Shown here piece after piece: positions 55,457 through 64,000 of a stretch of DNA of 64,000 nucleotides. A model generated the notes under the pieces. The model was given only the letters and a program-made list of their open reading frames with translations, ran no database searches and was not told the origin of the DNA. This stretch comes from Alphaproteobacteria bacterium (lineage in GTDB: Bacteria > Pseudomonadota > Alphaproteobacteria > Rhizobiales > Methyloligellaceae): positions 1 to 64,000 of the forward strand of contig VGDX01000002.1 in NCBI GenBank assembly GCA_016869535.1, in the 5' to 3' direction. Each line of letters starts with the position of its first letter. Position 1 is the first letter of the stretch. Made by a program: the position numbers and the translations under genes.

Positions 55457-56455
55457 ATGCTCGGCTTCGATCTCTTCGTCCTCGCTTTACTCGCTCTTTT
55501 CGTCCTGCTGGTCATGGCCGCGGTCAAGATCGTGCCGCAGGGCTACAACTTCACGGTCGAGCGTTTCGGCCGCTATACCCGCACCTTGCGTCCGGGTCTT
55601 TCGCTCATCATTCCTTTCATCGACCGTGTCGGGCGCAAGCTCAACATGATGGAGCAGGTGGTCGAGGTGCCGAGTCAGGAAGTCATCACCAAGGACAACG
55701 CCATGGTGAAGGTCGACGGTGTCGCCTTCTTCCAGGTGCTCGACGCGGCCCAGGCGAGCTACGAGGTGACCAATCTCGAGGTCGCCATCCTCAACCTCAC
55801 CATGACCAATATCCGCACGGTGATGGGCTCGATGGACCTCGACAAGCTTTTGTCGGAACGCGACGAGATCAATCACCGGCTGCTCAAGGTCGTCGACGAC
55901 GCCACCCATAATTGGGGCGTCAAGGTCACCCGCATCGAGATCAAGGATATCGCCCCGCCGCGCGACCTGATCGACGCCATGGCGCGGCAGATGAAAGCCG
56001 AGCGCGACAAGCGCGCCGCCATTCTGGTGGCGGAAGGCGAGCGGGCGAGCGCGATCCTCACCGCCGAGGGTGAGAAGCAGGCGACGATCCTGGCGGCGGA
56101 AGGCCGCCGTGAAGCAGCCTATCGCGACGCGGAGGCGCGCGAGCGCGAGGCAGAAGCCGAGGCCAAGGCCACGACCATGGTCAGCAACGCGATCGCCTCC
56201 GGCAACGTCCAGGCCATCAACTATTTCGTGGCCAACAACTATGTGGAGGCTTTGAAGGCACTGGCGACAGCCAAGAATCAGAAGGTGTTGCTCATGCCGC
56301 TCGAAGCCTCGTCGGTGATTGGCGCCATTGCCGGTGTTGGCGAGATTGCGCGCGAGGCCTTCGGCGGAGGCGGCGAAGGTGCGGCGCCTGCAACCCAACC
56401 CAGGAAGGCCGAGGCGCAGCGCGTGCGACCTCCTGGTTCGGTCCCGAGCGTCTAG
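55457..56455 (+). CDS. SPFH/band-7 membrane protein (QmcA-type)
   Basis: The 332-residue protein has an N-terminal membrane segment (LFVLALLALFVLLVMAAV), a band-7/SPFH domain (VERFGRYTRTLRPGLSLIIPFIDRV on), and a long coiled coil of Ala/Glu/Arg repeats (RDKRAAILVAEGERASAIL). It forms large rings in membrane microdomains and is thought to modulate membrane proteases. ATG 55457 is favoured over the GTG at 55451 because GGAGGG sits at the right distance. The next gene encodes its usual partner NfeD. Confidence 0.93.
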   Translation: MLGFDLFVLALLALFVLLVMAAVKIVPQGYNFTVERFGRYTRTLRPGLSLIIPFIDRVGRKLNMMEQVVEVPSQEVITKDNAMVKVDGVAFFQVLDAAQASYEVTNLEVAILNLTMTNIRTVMGSMDLDKLLSERDEINHRLLKVVDDATHNWGVKVTRIEIKDIAPPRDLIDAMARQMKAERDKRAAILVAEGERASAILTAEGEKQATILAAEGRREAAYRDAEAREREAEAEAKATTMVSNAIASGNVQAINYFVANNYVEALKALATAKNQKVLLMPLEASSVIGAIAGVGEIAREAFGGGGEGAAPATQPRKAEAQRVRPPGSVPSV

Positions 56456-56473
56456 CCAGGCGGAGGAGCTTGC

Positions 56474-56914
56474 ATGGAAACTATCATGGAAATCGGCCCT
56501 TGGGCTTGGCTGATCTTTGCGGCAATTCTGCTCGTGCTCGAGCTGATCTCGCCCGGTATCTTCTTTATGTGGTTCGGCGTGGCTGCCGCCGTCACCGGGC
56601 TTATCGTGTTTCGTTACGACATGGACTGGCAATGGCAGCTTGTATTGTTTGCCGTCCTGTCGTTGATCACCGTGTTGCTCGCCAATAAATATTTGCGCCA
56701 ACATCCGATCGAAAGCGACAGACCGTTGCTCAACGAGCGTGCGGTACAACTGATCGGCCAGTCCCACGATCTGCTCGATCCCATCGTCGATGGGCGTGGT
56801 AGTATCAAAATCGGCGACACGATCTGGCGGGTGGAAGGCCCCGCGTTGCCGCGAGGCGCACGCATCAAGGTGATTGGCGCCGATGGCACGCTGCTGAGGG
56901 TCGTTCCAGTCTAA
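56474..56914 (+). CDS. NfeD-family membrane protein
   Basis: The 146-residue protein has two or three membrane segments (about 8-30, 35-50 and 58-75) and a soluble OB-fold end (NERAVQLIGQSHDLLDPIVDGRGSIKIGDTIWRVEG). It works with the SPFH protein encoded 18 bases upstream. It is the short NfeD form lacking a ClpP-like protease domain. Confidence 0.9.
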   Translation: METIMEIGPWAWLIFAAILLVLELISPGIFFMWFGVAAAVTGLIVFRYDMDWQWQLVLFAVLSLITVLLANKYLRQHPIESDRPLLNERAVQLIGQSHDLLDPIVDGRGSIKIGDTIWRVEGPALPRGARIKVIGADGTLLRVVPV

Positions 56915-57021
56915 ACTGCGCTGAACCCGCCAATTTCGCCTACGGTCATAGAACCTTACGTTTTTTGGGTCGTTTATCTTCCAGCGCGCCCGCTATACTC
57001 TCTACGCGTCAGGGAGGACCC

Positions 57022-58650
57022 ATGGCCCATATCGTCATCATCAATCCGCGCTTCGGCGTGTCGTTCTGGGGCCTTGAGCATTGCATGAAACTGTTCGGCA
57101 AGCGGGCCAACCTGCCCGTTGCTTGCCTAGCTCTGCTTGCCGCGCTCGTTCCTGATCATCACCAAGTGACGCTGATCGACGAAAACGTCGAAGACATCGA
57201 CTTCGATGTTCTTGCCGGCGCCGATCTGGTCTGTGTCACTGGCATGAGCATCCAGGGACGGCGGCTGATCGAGATCGTCGAGGCGGCCAAGACGCGTGGT
57301 GTCATGGTTGCAGTCGGTGGACCTATGGCCACGGTCGAGCCGGAAGTCTTCGACGGGTTGGCCGACGTCATTTTTATCGGGGAAGCCGACGTAACCTGGC
57401 CGCAATTCCTGCGCGACTGGGAGGAGGGGCGTCACAAGAGCCGGTACGAACAGGCGGAAAAGACCGAGGTCACAAGCCTGCCTCTGCCGCGCATCGATCT
57501 CCTCAAGATCGACCGTTACATGTTCGGCAGTCTGCAGATCTCCCGCGGCTGTCCCTTCACCTGCGAGTTCTGCGACATCATCGTAACTTTCGGGCGACGC
57601 CCCCGCCTCAAGACCAGCGAGCAGGTTCTGGCCGAGCTTGAAGCCTTTCAGCGCGCCGGCATGAAGATCGTTTTCGTGGTCGACGACAATTTGATCGGCA
57701 ACAAGAAGGCGATCAAACCGGTGCTGCGTGACATTATCCGCTGGCAGCAGGAACGCGCCTATCCGCTCACACTTTTCACCGAGGCGTCACTCGATCTTGC
57801 CGAGGACGAGGAACTCATGGAGCTGATGGGTCTTGCCAATTTCCAGAACGTGTTTATCGGCATTGAGACGCCCAACGAGGAATCTCTGCGCGAGACCAAG
57901 AAGCTACAGAATGTGCGGCCGAATGCCGGAACGTTGCTCGAGCGCGTGCATCGCATCCAGAGCCACGGCATCGACGTGTGGTGCGGCATGATTGTAGGTT
58001 TCGATCACGACGACCCTTCGATTTTCAATGTCATGCCGAAATTCCTCTCAGACGCACGCATCTCCGCGGCGCTGATCGGCATGTTGCATGCGATCCCCAC
58101 CACGCCGCTTTACGACCGCCTCAAACTGGCGGGACGCCTCAACGATGACGAAGACAGCGATAAATACGGCACCAATGTCGTACCGCTTGGCATGTCACGC
58201 GAAACATTGCGCGACGGTTTCTTACAGGTGATGAAGGCCTGTTATGGCGCGGATGCCTATTTCCAGCGCCTCGATGCGCAATTCATCGACGAAAACTTCA
58301 AGTTCACCCTGCACCAACTGCCTTATTGGCAGAGCAACCGCATGGCTTGGGCCAGGAGGTGCGTCCTCAACTACGCGCGAGCTTCGGTGCTCGCCACGCG
58401 CCTGCTGTCGCAAGTAAAGGACGAGAGGCTAAAGATGAGATACCGGCAACAGCTTTCTCGCGTCCTCAAGACACGCTGGCGTGAGCCGCATATCCTGTTC
58501 ATCTATGCGCTCAAAGTGGCGACACATTATCACTACGACGCCATTGTGCGAGACCTCGCTCGGGCCGAGCACTCAAATGATGTCATGCCCGATGCCGGGC
58601 GGTCCTTCTCGCGCGTGAAACGTCGGGTGGAAGAACGAGCCGTCGCTTAG
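57022..58650 (+). CDS. B12-binding radical SAM protein, DUF4070 type
   Basis: The 542-residue protein has an N-terminal cobalamin-binding domain (VTLIDENVEDIDF on) and a radical SAM domain with C177-x3-C181-x2-C184 (CPFTCEFC). A DUF4070-like C-terminal region follows (TTPLYDRLKLAGRL, ETLRDGFLQVMKACYG). Related enzymes include hopanoid methylases such as HpnP, but similarity to HpnP is partial and no hopanoid gene is adjacent, so the substrate is open. The ATG follows AGGGAGG. It converges with kdsD, 9 bases apart. Confidence 0.85.
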   Translation: MAHIVIINPRFGVSFWGLEHCMKLFGKRANLPVACLALLAALVPDHHQVTLIDENVEDIDFDVLAGADLVCVTGMSIQGRRLIEIVEAAKTRGVMVAVGGPMATVEPEVFDGLADVIFIGEADVTWPQFLRDWEEGRHKSRYEQAEKTEVTSLPLPRIDLLKIDRYMFGSLQISRGCPFTCEFCDIIVTFGRRPRLKTSEQVLAELEAFQRAGMKIVFVVDDNLIGNKKAIKPVLRDIIRWQQERAYPLTLFTEASLDLAEDEELMELMGLANFQNVFIGIETPNEESLRETKKLQNVRPNAGTLLERVHRIQSHGIDVWCGMIVGFDHDDPSIFNVMPKFLSDARISAALIGMLHAIPTTPLYDRLKLAGRLNDDEDSDKYGTNVVPLGMSRETLRDGFLQVMKACYGADAYFQRLDAQFIDENFKFTLHQLPYWQSNRMAWARRCVLNYARASVLATRLLSQVKDERLKMRYRQQLSRVLKTRWREPHILFIYALKVATHYHYDAIVRDLARAEHSNDVMPDAGRSFSRVKRRVEERAVA

Positions 58651-58659
58651 CGCCCAATG

Positions 58660-59664
58660 TCAGGCGACGCCGGCACGCAGCAGGTCATGGACGTGGATGA
58701 TGCCGACTGGGCGCCCGTCCTCGACCACGAACAAAGCAGTGATGCTGGACGAGTTGATCAGCTCGAGCGCGGCACTGGCGAGAAGGTCCGGTGCCACCGT
58801 CTTTGGTCCGGGCGTCATGACGTCGCCGGCGCGGCGGGTAAGCAATGCACCCCCCATGTTCCGCCGCAGGTCGCCGTCGGTGATGATGCCCATCAACTGG
58901 CCGTGACCGTCGACCACGCCGAGACAGCCAAGCGCCTTTTCGGTCATGATCACGATGGCCTCGGACATGACCAGGTCCATATCCGCAATCGGTAGGCGGT
59001 CGCCTTTATGCATCAGGTCGCTGACGAATTTCAGCCGCGCGCCAAGCTGGCCGCCGGGATGCAAGGCCTTGAAATCGACGGCGGTAAAGCCTTTGCTCTC
59101 CAGCAGCGCGATGGCAAGACAGTCGCCGAGCGCGAGCTGCATGAGGGTCGAGGTGGTCGGCGCCAGACCATGCGGACAGGCTTCCTTCACCTGCGGCAGT
59201 GCCAGCACGATCTCCGCCTGTTGCGCGAGTGTCGAATCCGCATTGGAAGTGACGGCGATCAGCGGCACGGCAAATCTCCGCGAATAGGAAACGATGTTGC
59301 CGAGCTCGACCGTCTCGCCGGACCAGGAGAAGGCGAGCACGATATCGTCGCTGGTGATCATGCCGAGATCGCCGTGACTTGCTTCGCTCGGGTGCACGAA
59401 ATAAGCCGGTGTGCCGGTGGAGGAGAGGGTGGCGGCAACCTTCAATCCGACATGGCCGCTCTTGCCCATGCCGGTGACGATGACCCGGCCTTTGCACTCG
59501 CGCAGCGTCTCGAGCGCGGCCGCAAAACTGCTGACCAGTTCGCTGGCGAGCGCTGCTTTGAGCGCGCTCAGGCCTTCGGCTTCCAATTGCAGGGTACGCG
59601 TGGCCGAAAGCACGGCATCCTTGCGGTCGCCTGGCGATGCGTCCCGTTTCAGGCCGGCTGGCAT
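58660..59664 (-). CDS. kdsD: Arabinose-5-phosphate isomerase KdsD
   Basis: KdsD makes arabinose 5-phosphate, the precursor of the Kdo sugar in lipopolysaccharide. The 334-residue protein has an SIS domain (VIVTGMGKSGHVGLKVAATLSSTGTP, then SWSGETVEL) and two CBS domains (about 215-330). ATG 59664 is favoured because GGGGGAG lies 7 bases upstream, placing a GTG two codons earlier out of range. It lies upstream of nothing obvious in this strand; galU is separate. Confidence 0.93.
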   Translation of the reverse strand: MPAGLKRDASPGDRKDAVLSATRTLQLEAEGLSALKAALASELVSSFAAALETLRECKGRVIVTGMGKSGHVGLKVAATLSSTGTPAYFVHPSEASHGDLGMITSDDIVLAFSWSGETVELGNIVSYSRRFAVPLIAVTSNADSTLAQQAEIVLALPQVKEACPHGLAPTTSTLMQLALGDCLAIALLESKGFTAVDFKALHPGGQLGARLKFVSDLMHKGDRLPIADMDLVMSEAIVIMTEKALGCLGVVDGHGQLMGIITDGDLRRNMGGALLTRRAGDVMTPGPKTVAPDLLASAALELINSSSITALFVVEDGRPVGIIHVHDLLRAGVA

Positions 59665-59757
59665 TAGCACGCTCCCCCTTGTGGTGCGCCAATTTTAGCA
59701 CGGATTGTGGCGCCGTAACGCCCAAGTAAGGTCCGGTTAACCTTGTTTTCCATCGCC

Positions 59758-60630
59758 TCAGGTCAGTTTTTCGATTTCGGCAATGACGGTGTCCCGTAAT
59801 TCCGGGCGTTCGAGCGCATAGGCTATATTAGCGGCAAGGAACCCTGCCTTGGAGCCGCAATCGAACACGCGTCCATCGCACTGTACCGCATAGAAGGGTT
59901 GTTCTTTGAGGAGAGCGAGCATCGCGTCGGTGATCTGGATTTCGCCCCCGGCGCCCGTCTCACGCGACAGGAGAAAAGCTAAGATCTCCGGCTGCAAGAT
60001 GTAACGCCCCAGAATTGCGAGATTCGACGGAGCAGCCTCCGGCTTTGGCTTCTCGACCAGGCTGACGATGCGGGACACATCTTCATCGCGCTCGCCGAGC
60101 GCAACTACGCCATAGCTCTGCACTTGATCCTTCGGCACGGGGTAGACGGCGATGATATTACCGCCATGAGCCGCATAGATGTCGAGCATCTGGGCGAGGC
60201 AGTTCTTGCCTTGCGTCTGCACCAGCACATCGGGCAGCAGCAAGGCGAAAGGCTCATTGCCGATAAGCTCGCGCGCGCACCATACGGCATGGCCGAGGCC
60301 GAGCGGCTCTTCTTGAATGACGGAATGAACGCTACCCTTTGGCAGCTGGTATCGAGCTAGTTCGGCGAGTTCGGCTTTCTTGCCGCGGGCGGTGAGTACC
60401 TGCTCGAGCTCGGGATTTTCCTTGAAGTGCTCTTCGATGACGCTCTTGCTGTGACCGGTGACGAAGATGAACTCCTCGATGCCGGCGTCGCGCGCTTCTT
60501 CCACAACGTGCTGAATAAGCGGCCGGTCGACCACGGTTAGCATTTCCTTGGGCATGACCTTGGTCGCCGGCAGGAAACGGGTGCCGAGTCCCGCCACGGG
60601 AAACACCGCTTTGCGCACCCGAGCAGTCAT
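59758..60630 (-). CDS. galU: UTP-glucose-1-phosphate uridylyltransferase GalU
   Basis: GalU makes UDP-glucose from UTP and glucose 1-phosphate for envelope sugars. The 290-residue protein starts KAVFPVAGLGTRFLPATKVMPKEM, the nucleotidyltransferase motif, and contains VVEEARDAGIEEFIFVTG, QEEPLGLGHAVWCA, LLLPDVLV and EKPKPEAAPSNLAILGRY. ATG 60630 with GGAGA upstream gives the family start. It is divergent from the transglycosylase pair. Confidence 0.94.
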   Translation of the reverse strand: MTARVRKAVFPVAGLGTRFLPATKVMPKEMLTVVDRPLIQHVVEEARDAGIEEFIFVTGHSKSVIEEHFKENPELEQVLTARGKKAELAELARYQLPKGSVHSVIQEEPLGLGHAVWCARELIGNEPFALLLPDVLVQTQGKNCLAQMLDIYAAHGGNIIAVYPVPKDQVQSYGVVALGERDEDVSRIVSLVEKPKPEAAPSNLAILGRYILQPEILAFLLSRETGAGGEIQITDAMLALLKEQPFYAVQCDGRVFDCGSKAGFLAANIAYALERPELRDTVIAEIEKLT

Positions 60631-60784
60631 CCATGTCTCCGTCAGATGGTGTGTCGGGCCTCTTTTCCGACAGGAACGGGAGAAATGCAAACCCCGACAA
60701 CCGCTTAAACTCTGCCGATTTGCCTTTTCAGCGCCCCAAGCTCTGCCCACAATCGGACACGACCTCGAATCGCCAGGGACGGGA

Positions 60785-62095
60785 ATGCTCCAGATAATCT
60801 GCCTCGGTCTTGTCGTCGCCATAGGCGCTTTCGTGCCCCATCCTGCGAACGGACAGGATGATGTGGCCGCTTATAAGCGCGCCGTCGAGAAACGTTTCGC
60901 CGGCTGGCTCGAAACACTGTGGCCAGAGGCGGAAGCCGCCGGTATTTCGCGCAAAACTTTCGACGCGCACCTCAAGGGCCTTAAACTCGATTGGTCGTTG
61001 CCGCATCTTGTGCCGCCTGATCCGGCAGGCCCCGACGGTCCCGCTCTGCCTGCTTCGCTTGTGCCAAAGCCCCGCCATCAGGCCGAGTTCGACGTGCCGG
61101 AGAAATATTTCAACAAGCCCTCGCTCATTGCGCTCGCCGATACTGGACGTGCCAAGTCCAAACAGCTCGCAACCGCCTTGGCGGCCATCCAGCAGCAATA
61201 CCAAGTGCCATCGAGCATCATCGTATCGATCTGGGGACGCGAGACGGGCTTTGGCAAAGCGGCGCTGCCTTACGACGCGCTCTCGGCGATCGCCACGCAA
61301 GCTTTCATGGGACGGAGGCCCGACGAGTTTCGCCCGCAACTTATAGGCGCGCTCAAAATTATCGATCTCGGGCATGCAAAACGGTCCGAGATGAAAAGCT
61401 CTTGGGCCGGCGCCATGGGTCATACGCAATTCCTGCCGTCAGACTTTGAGACTCACTCCGTTGATTTCGACGGCGATGGCAGGCGCGACATCTGGAACTC
61501 AATCCCCGATGCGCTTGCTTCTGCGGGCAACGCCCTGCACAGCCAAGGATGGGACGGCAAACAGCCCTGGGCCTACGAGGTCGAGCTGCCCGAAGGCTTC
61601 GATTGCACACTGCAAGGCCCCGATCTCGCCCGGCCGATTTCCGAATGGGTGAAGCTCGGGGTCAATCGCGTTCGCGACCGGCCATTCCCCGAAGCGCGTG
61701 CCAATGATGAAACTTTCCTCGTACTGCCCGCCGGGATGAAAGGTCCAGCCTTCCTTGCCACCAACAATTTCTCGGTGCTCAAGCTCTATAATAACTCCGA
61801 TGTCTATGCGATTTTCGTAGGCCATGTCGCCGACATGATCGCCTACGGTGCGCCTGTCGATTTCGTCGGCAAATGGCAGAAGGTCGAAAGCTTCCCCCGC
61901 GATCGCATCCAACGCTTCCAGGAAGTGCTGGTGACGCAAGGTCAGGATGTCGGCAAGGTCGATGGGCTTTCCGGCTTCAAGACAAGGCGAAGCATCGGCC
62001 AGCAAGAGAAGAAGCTTGGCCTGCCGCTCACCTGCTATCCAAGCAGTGCCCTGATCGACCGGGTCCTCAAGGCAGCCAGCGTAACACAAGACTAA
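60785..62095 (+). CDS. MltB-type lytic murein transglycosylase 1
   Basis: The 436-residue protein has a signal peptide (IICLGLVVAIGAFVPHPANG) and an MltB-type domain with the catalytic E153 in IIVSIWGRETGFG. It continues SSWAGAMGHTQFLPSDF and VDFDGDGRRDIWNSIPDALA, and ends in a PG-binding-like region. It cleaves peptidoglycan to anhydromuropeptides in the periplasm. The ATG at 60785 is the first after the leader. It is paralogous to the next gene, 60 bases downstream. Confidence 0.92.
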   Translation: MLQIICLGLVVAIGAFVPHPANGQDDVAAYKRAVEKRFAGWLETLWPEAEAAGISRKTFDAHLKGLKLDWSLPHLVPPDPAGPDGPALPASLVPKPRHQAEFDVPEKYFNKPSLIALADTGRAKSKQLATALAAIQQQYQVPSSIIVSIWGRETGFGKAALPYDALSAIATQAFMGRRPDEFRPQLIGALKIIDLGHAKRSEMKSSWAGAMGHTQFLPSDFETHSVDFDGDGRRDIWNSIPDALASAGNALHSQGWDGKQPWAYEVELPEGFDCTLQGPDLARPISEWVKLGVNRVRDRPFPEARANDETFLVLPAGMKGPAFLATNNFSVLKLYNNSDVYAIFVGHVADMIAYGAPVDFVGKWQKVESFPRDRIQRFQEVLVTQGQDVGKVDGLSGFKTRRSIGQQEKKLGLPLTCYPSSALIDRVLKAASVTQD

Positions 62096-62155
62096 GGGAT
62101 TTCTTTTTAACCTCGGTGCCTAGGTTTTGCCCGGGAGTGTTGTTAGGGTTTGCCA

Positions 62156-63367
62156 ATGAGAATCGCTATGATTTCCAAGACTTTCTTGCCCCTTGCCGGC
62201 TCGGCGATGCTGCTCGCCGGCGCGTCTCAGCCCGCATGGGCCGACAAATTCCAAAACTGCGTGAATGGCCTATGGCCATCGGCCAAGTCCGCCGGCGTCA
62301 CGCGCGCCACTTTCGACCGGGCCTTCCAAGGTGTCACGCATGATCCGAAGGTCATCGAGCAGGCCACCTATCAGCCGGAATATGTGCGGCCTATTGGCGA
62401 ATATATCGATCGTGCCGTGTCGGATAAGCGGCTCGAAACCGGCAAACTAAGACTCGCGGACAATAAGGAACTGCTCGATAAGATCGAGTCCCGCTATGGG
62501 GTGGACCGGAACGTGATCGTCGCCATCTGGGGTTTGGAATCGAATTACGGCACGCAGCCCGGCGACATGAATGTGATCCGCTCGCTCGCGACGCTGATTT
62601 GCTCCGGTACCAAATCGCAATTCGCGCGGCAGCAGCTCAATTCGGCGCTGAAGATTCTTCAGCGCGGCGACATCACCCTCGAAGCGATGAACGGATCGTG
62701 GGCCGGCGCGATGGGTCATACCCAATTCATTCCCACGACCTACACAGCCTATGCCGTCGACTATGACGGCGACGGCAAGCGCGACATCTGGGGCACTATT
62801 CCCGATGCGCTCGCCTCGACCGCGAGCTATCTGAAAGTCTCGAAGTGGCAGTCAGGTGCGGCTTGGGGTTACGAGGTCAAGATCCCGAAGGGCTTCAATC
62901 CCAAGAGATATGGCGAGAAGACGCAGAAGTCGCTCGCGGAATGGCAGAAACTTGGCGTCGTCCGGGTGAACGGCGAGCCCTATCCGCGGCCGGCCGACAA
63001 GGCGGCCATGTTCGCGCCTGAGGGGACTAACGGCCCGGTCTTTCTAACACTCAACAATTTCCGCTCCATCCTCCGCTACAATCAGGCCAATTCCTATGCG
63101 CTGGCGGTTGGGCATCTCTCCGACCGGTTGAAAGGCGGCGGCCCCTTCGTCCATCCATGGCCTAGCGACGAAAATCACCTATCGCTCGATCAACGCAAGG
63201 AGTTGCAGCAGCTTCTGATCGCGCGAGGGCTGATGGAAGGCGATCCTGACGGGGTCATTGGGCCGTTGACACTCGAAGCGGTCAAGACTTTCCAGCGTAA
63301 CAAGGGCTTACCGGTGGACGGCTTCCCCACGCTAACAGTCCTCAAGGCCTTGCGCGCCGAGACCTAG
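62156..63367 (+). CDS. MltB-type lytic murein transglycosylase 2
   Basis: The 403-residue protein has a signal peptide (ISKTFLPLAGSAMLLAGASQPAWA) and the MltB domain with E128 in IVAIWGLESNYG. It shares SWAGAMGHTQFIPTTY and YDGDGKRDIWGTIPDALAS with its paralogue, and ends in a full PG_binding_1 domain (LMEGDPDGVIGPLTLEAVKTFQ). Start ATG 62156 follows TTAGGG. Both transglycosylases could be co-transcribed, and the next gene also acts on the envelope. Confidence 0.92.
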   Translation: MRIAMISKTFLPLAGSAMLLAGASQPAWADKFQNCVNGLWPSAKSAGVTRATFDRAFQGVTHDPKVIEQATYQPEYVRPIGEYIDRAVSDKRLETGKLRLADNKELLDKIESRYGVDRNVIVAIWGLESNYGTQPGDMNVIRSLATLICSGTKSQFARQQLNSALKILQRGDITLEAMNGSWAGAMGHTQFIPTTYTAYAVDYDGDGKRDIWGTIPDALASTASYLKVSKWQSGAAWGYEVKIPKGFNPKRYGEKTQKSLAEWQKLGVVRVNGEPYPRPADKAAMFAPEGTNGPVFLTLNNFRSILRYNQANSYALAVGHLSDRLKGGGPFVHPWPSDENHLSLDQRKELQQLLIARGLMEGDPDGVIGPLTLEAVKTFQRNKGLPVDGFPTLTVLKALRAET

Positions 63368-63394
63368 ACTGCTTGAATCGGGCCAGGAAAACAG

Positions 63395-64000
63395 ATGACA
63401 GTCCGCGAATTCATGTCCCGTAATGCATTCGACTACCGCTTGTGCCATCTCGCGGCAGCGGCAGTGGTCCTCCTGCCGCTCATGCTGACTTCGTTTGCAT
63501 CTCCCGTAGGAGCGCAGGACGCCCCTGCGGTGCAGAGGAGTTACATCAATCCCTTCCCTAACGGAGACCGCTACCGCATCATCGTGATTGGCGACTCGCT
63601 CGCCGAGGGGCTATGGGGCGGTCTCTATCGCACCTTCGAGGAAGATCCCACGCTCGAATTCATCAACCGCACCAAGCCCTCGAGCGGTCTCGCGCGTACC
63701 GACAACTACGACTGGAATGCGGAGCTCGACAAACTTTTCAAGGATGAGACCTATCAGGTCGCCGTGGTGATGTTCGGGGCCAACGATACTTATGGCATCC
63801 GCAAAGGCAAAGAGTCGTTCAAGGTCGGCACCGATGGCTGGCGCGAGGCCTATGGCGAGCGCGTCGAAGCGATCATCAAGAAGCTGCGCGCCAAGAATAT
63901 CGCCACCTATTGGGTCGGCCTGCCGATCATGCGGAGCCCCACCCAGAGTACCGATGCTGAGGCCATGAACGATGTGTTTCGCGAGAAGGCCTTCATCAAC
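63395..64000 (+). CDS. SGNH/GDSL-family hydrolase (DUF459-like), partial
   Basis: The first 202 codons are present and run off the window end. A signal peptide (AAAAVVLLPLMLTSFASPVGA) precedes IIVIGDSLAEGLWGGL, with the SGNH serine at position 68. The block MFGANDTYGI and a third block (VGLPIMRSPTQ) follow. Such proteins are periplasmic esterases or acetyl-group transferases acting on peptidoglycan or other glycans. The ATG at 63395 follows AGGA. The truncation at the window edge hides the catalytic His/Asp. Confidence 0.85.
   Translation, partial: MTVREFMSRNAFDYRLCHLAAAAVVLLPLMLTSFASPVGAQDAPAVQRSYINPFPNGDRYRIIVIGDSLAEGLWGGLYRTFEEDPTLEFINRTKPSSGLARTDNYDWNAELDKLFKDETYQVAVVMFGANDTYGIRKGKESFKVGTDGWREAYGERVEAIIKKLRAKNIATYWVGLPIMRSPTQSTDAEAMNDVFREKAFIN

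Noticed and set aside
58640-58676. Weak hairpin between the radical SAM gene and kdsD
   Set aside because: Only a 5-base stem (GTCGC and GCGAC) with a long loop and no T-run.

Overview
The window looks like the chromosome of a high-GC alphaproteobacterium of the Hyphomicrobiales (Rhizobiales) type. The main reasons are an Omp2/Porin_2-type porin, 5-aminolevulinate synthase (HemA), the gene order DUF2849-cysI-cysH, a CysN/CysD ATP sulfurylase paired with a CC/CxxC-type APS reductase, NfeD/SPFH and MltB-type murein genes, and a palindromic repeat of the kind common in Bradyrhizobium-like genomes. The species cannot be named from the sequence alone.

Layout. 0-2.9 kb is decayed DNA: a truncated TSUP permease and a broken type I secretion ATPase/adaptor pair. 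2.9-10.2 kb is a minus-strand assimilatory sulfate operon (ferredoxin, cysG, DUF2849, cysI, a DUF934-cysH fusion, cysD, cysN). It starts at a ferredoxin-NADP reductase fragment and ends in a CysN carrying a vestigial APS-kinase tail. 10.5-14.5 kb is a repeat-rich autotransporter with one frameshift. 14.5-19.1 kb holds hemA, a porin with a clear terminator, and a methyltransferase. 19.3-23.4 kb has an ABC-2 type pair of the quinoprotein-alcohol-dehydrogenase-associated kind facing a taurine/sulfonate-type ABC importer. 23.7-37.4 kb is the most unusual part: an OmpR-type two-component pair, two tandem paralogous envelope proteins of unknown function, tonB-exbD-exbB with an exported protein, an RTX gene remnant, two large TonB-dependent receptors and a small PepSY-like protein. 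37.6-42.7 kb has a NarX/NarL-type pair, an isolated pqqB and asnB.

The rest is mostly housekeeping and envelope genes: CHAD protein; thiOSGE; gamma-glutamyltransferase; an orphan Flp pilin; DUF1007 plus a NicO-family Ni/Co exporter; 1-Cys peroxiredoxin; an RTX protein; Nudix; hemH; SPFH/NfeD; a B12-binding radical SAM protein; kdsD; galU; two MltB-type transglycosylases; and a partial SGNH hydrolase.

The strongest new signal is a family of inverted repeats, consensus TTGG(C/T)A-N7-T(A/G)CCAA. Six copies occur between 26.1 and 37.0 kb, each in an intergenic gap. Five lie roughly 90-150 bases upstream of a predicted envelope gene: the outer-membrane pair (two sites), each TonB receptor, and the PepSY-like protein. 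The two arms change together (GGTA with TACC, GGCA with TGCC). This suggests one shared regulator, or a conserved RNA hairpin, for a TonB-dependent uptake regulon. The substrate is not shown by the sequence. The acidic loops in the receptors, the PepSY-like protein, the quinoprotein-associated ABC pair and pqqB make a metal used with PQQ enzymes (calcium or a lanthanide) a hypothesis, with iron as the main alternative.

A second theme is decay of type I secretion. The exporter genes are broken and one RTX substrate is a stub, while another RTX protein at 51.5-52.7 kb remains intact.
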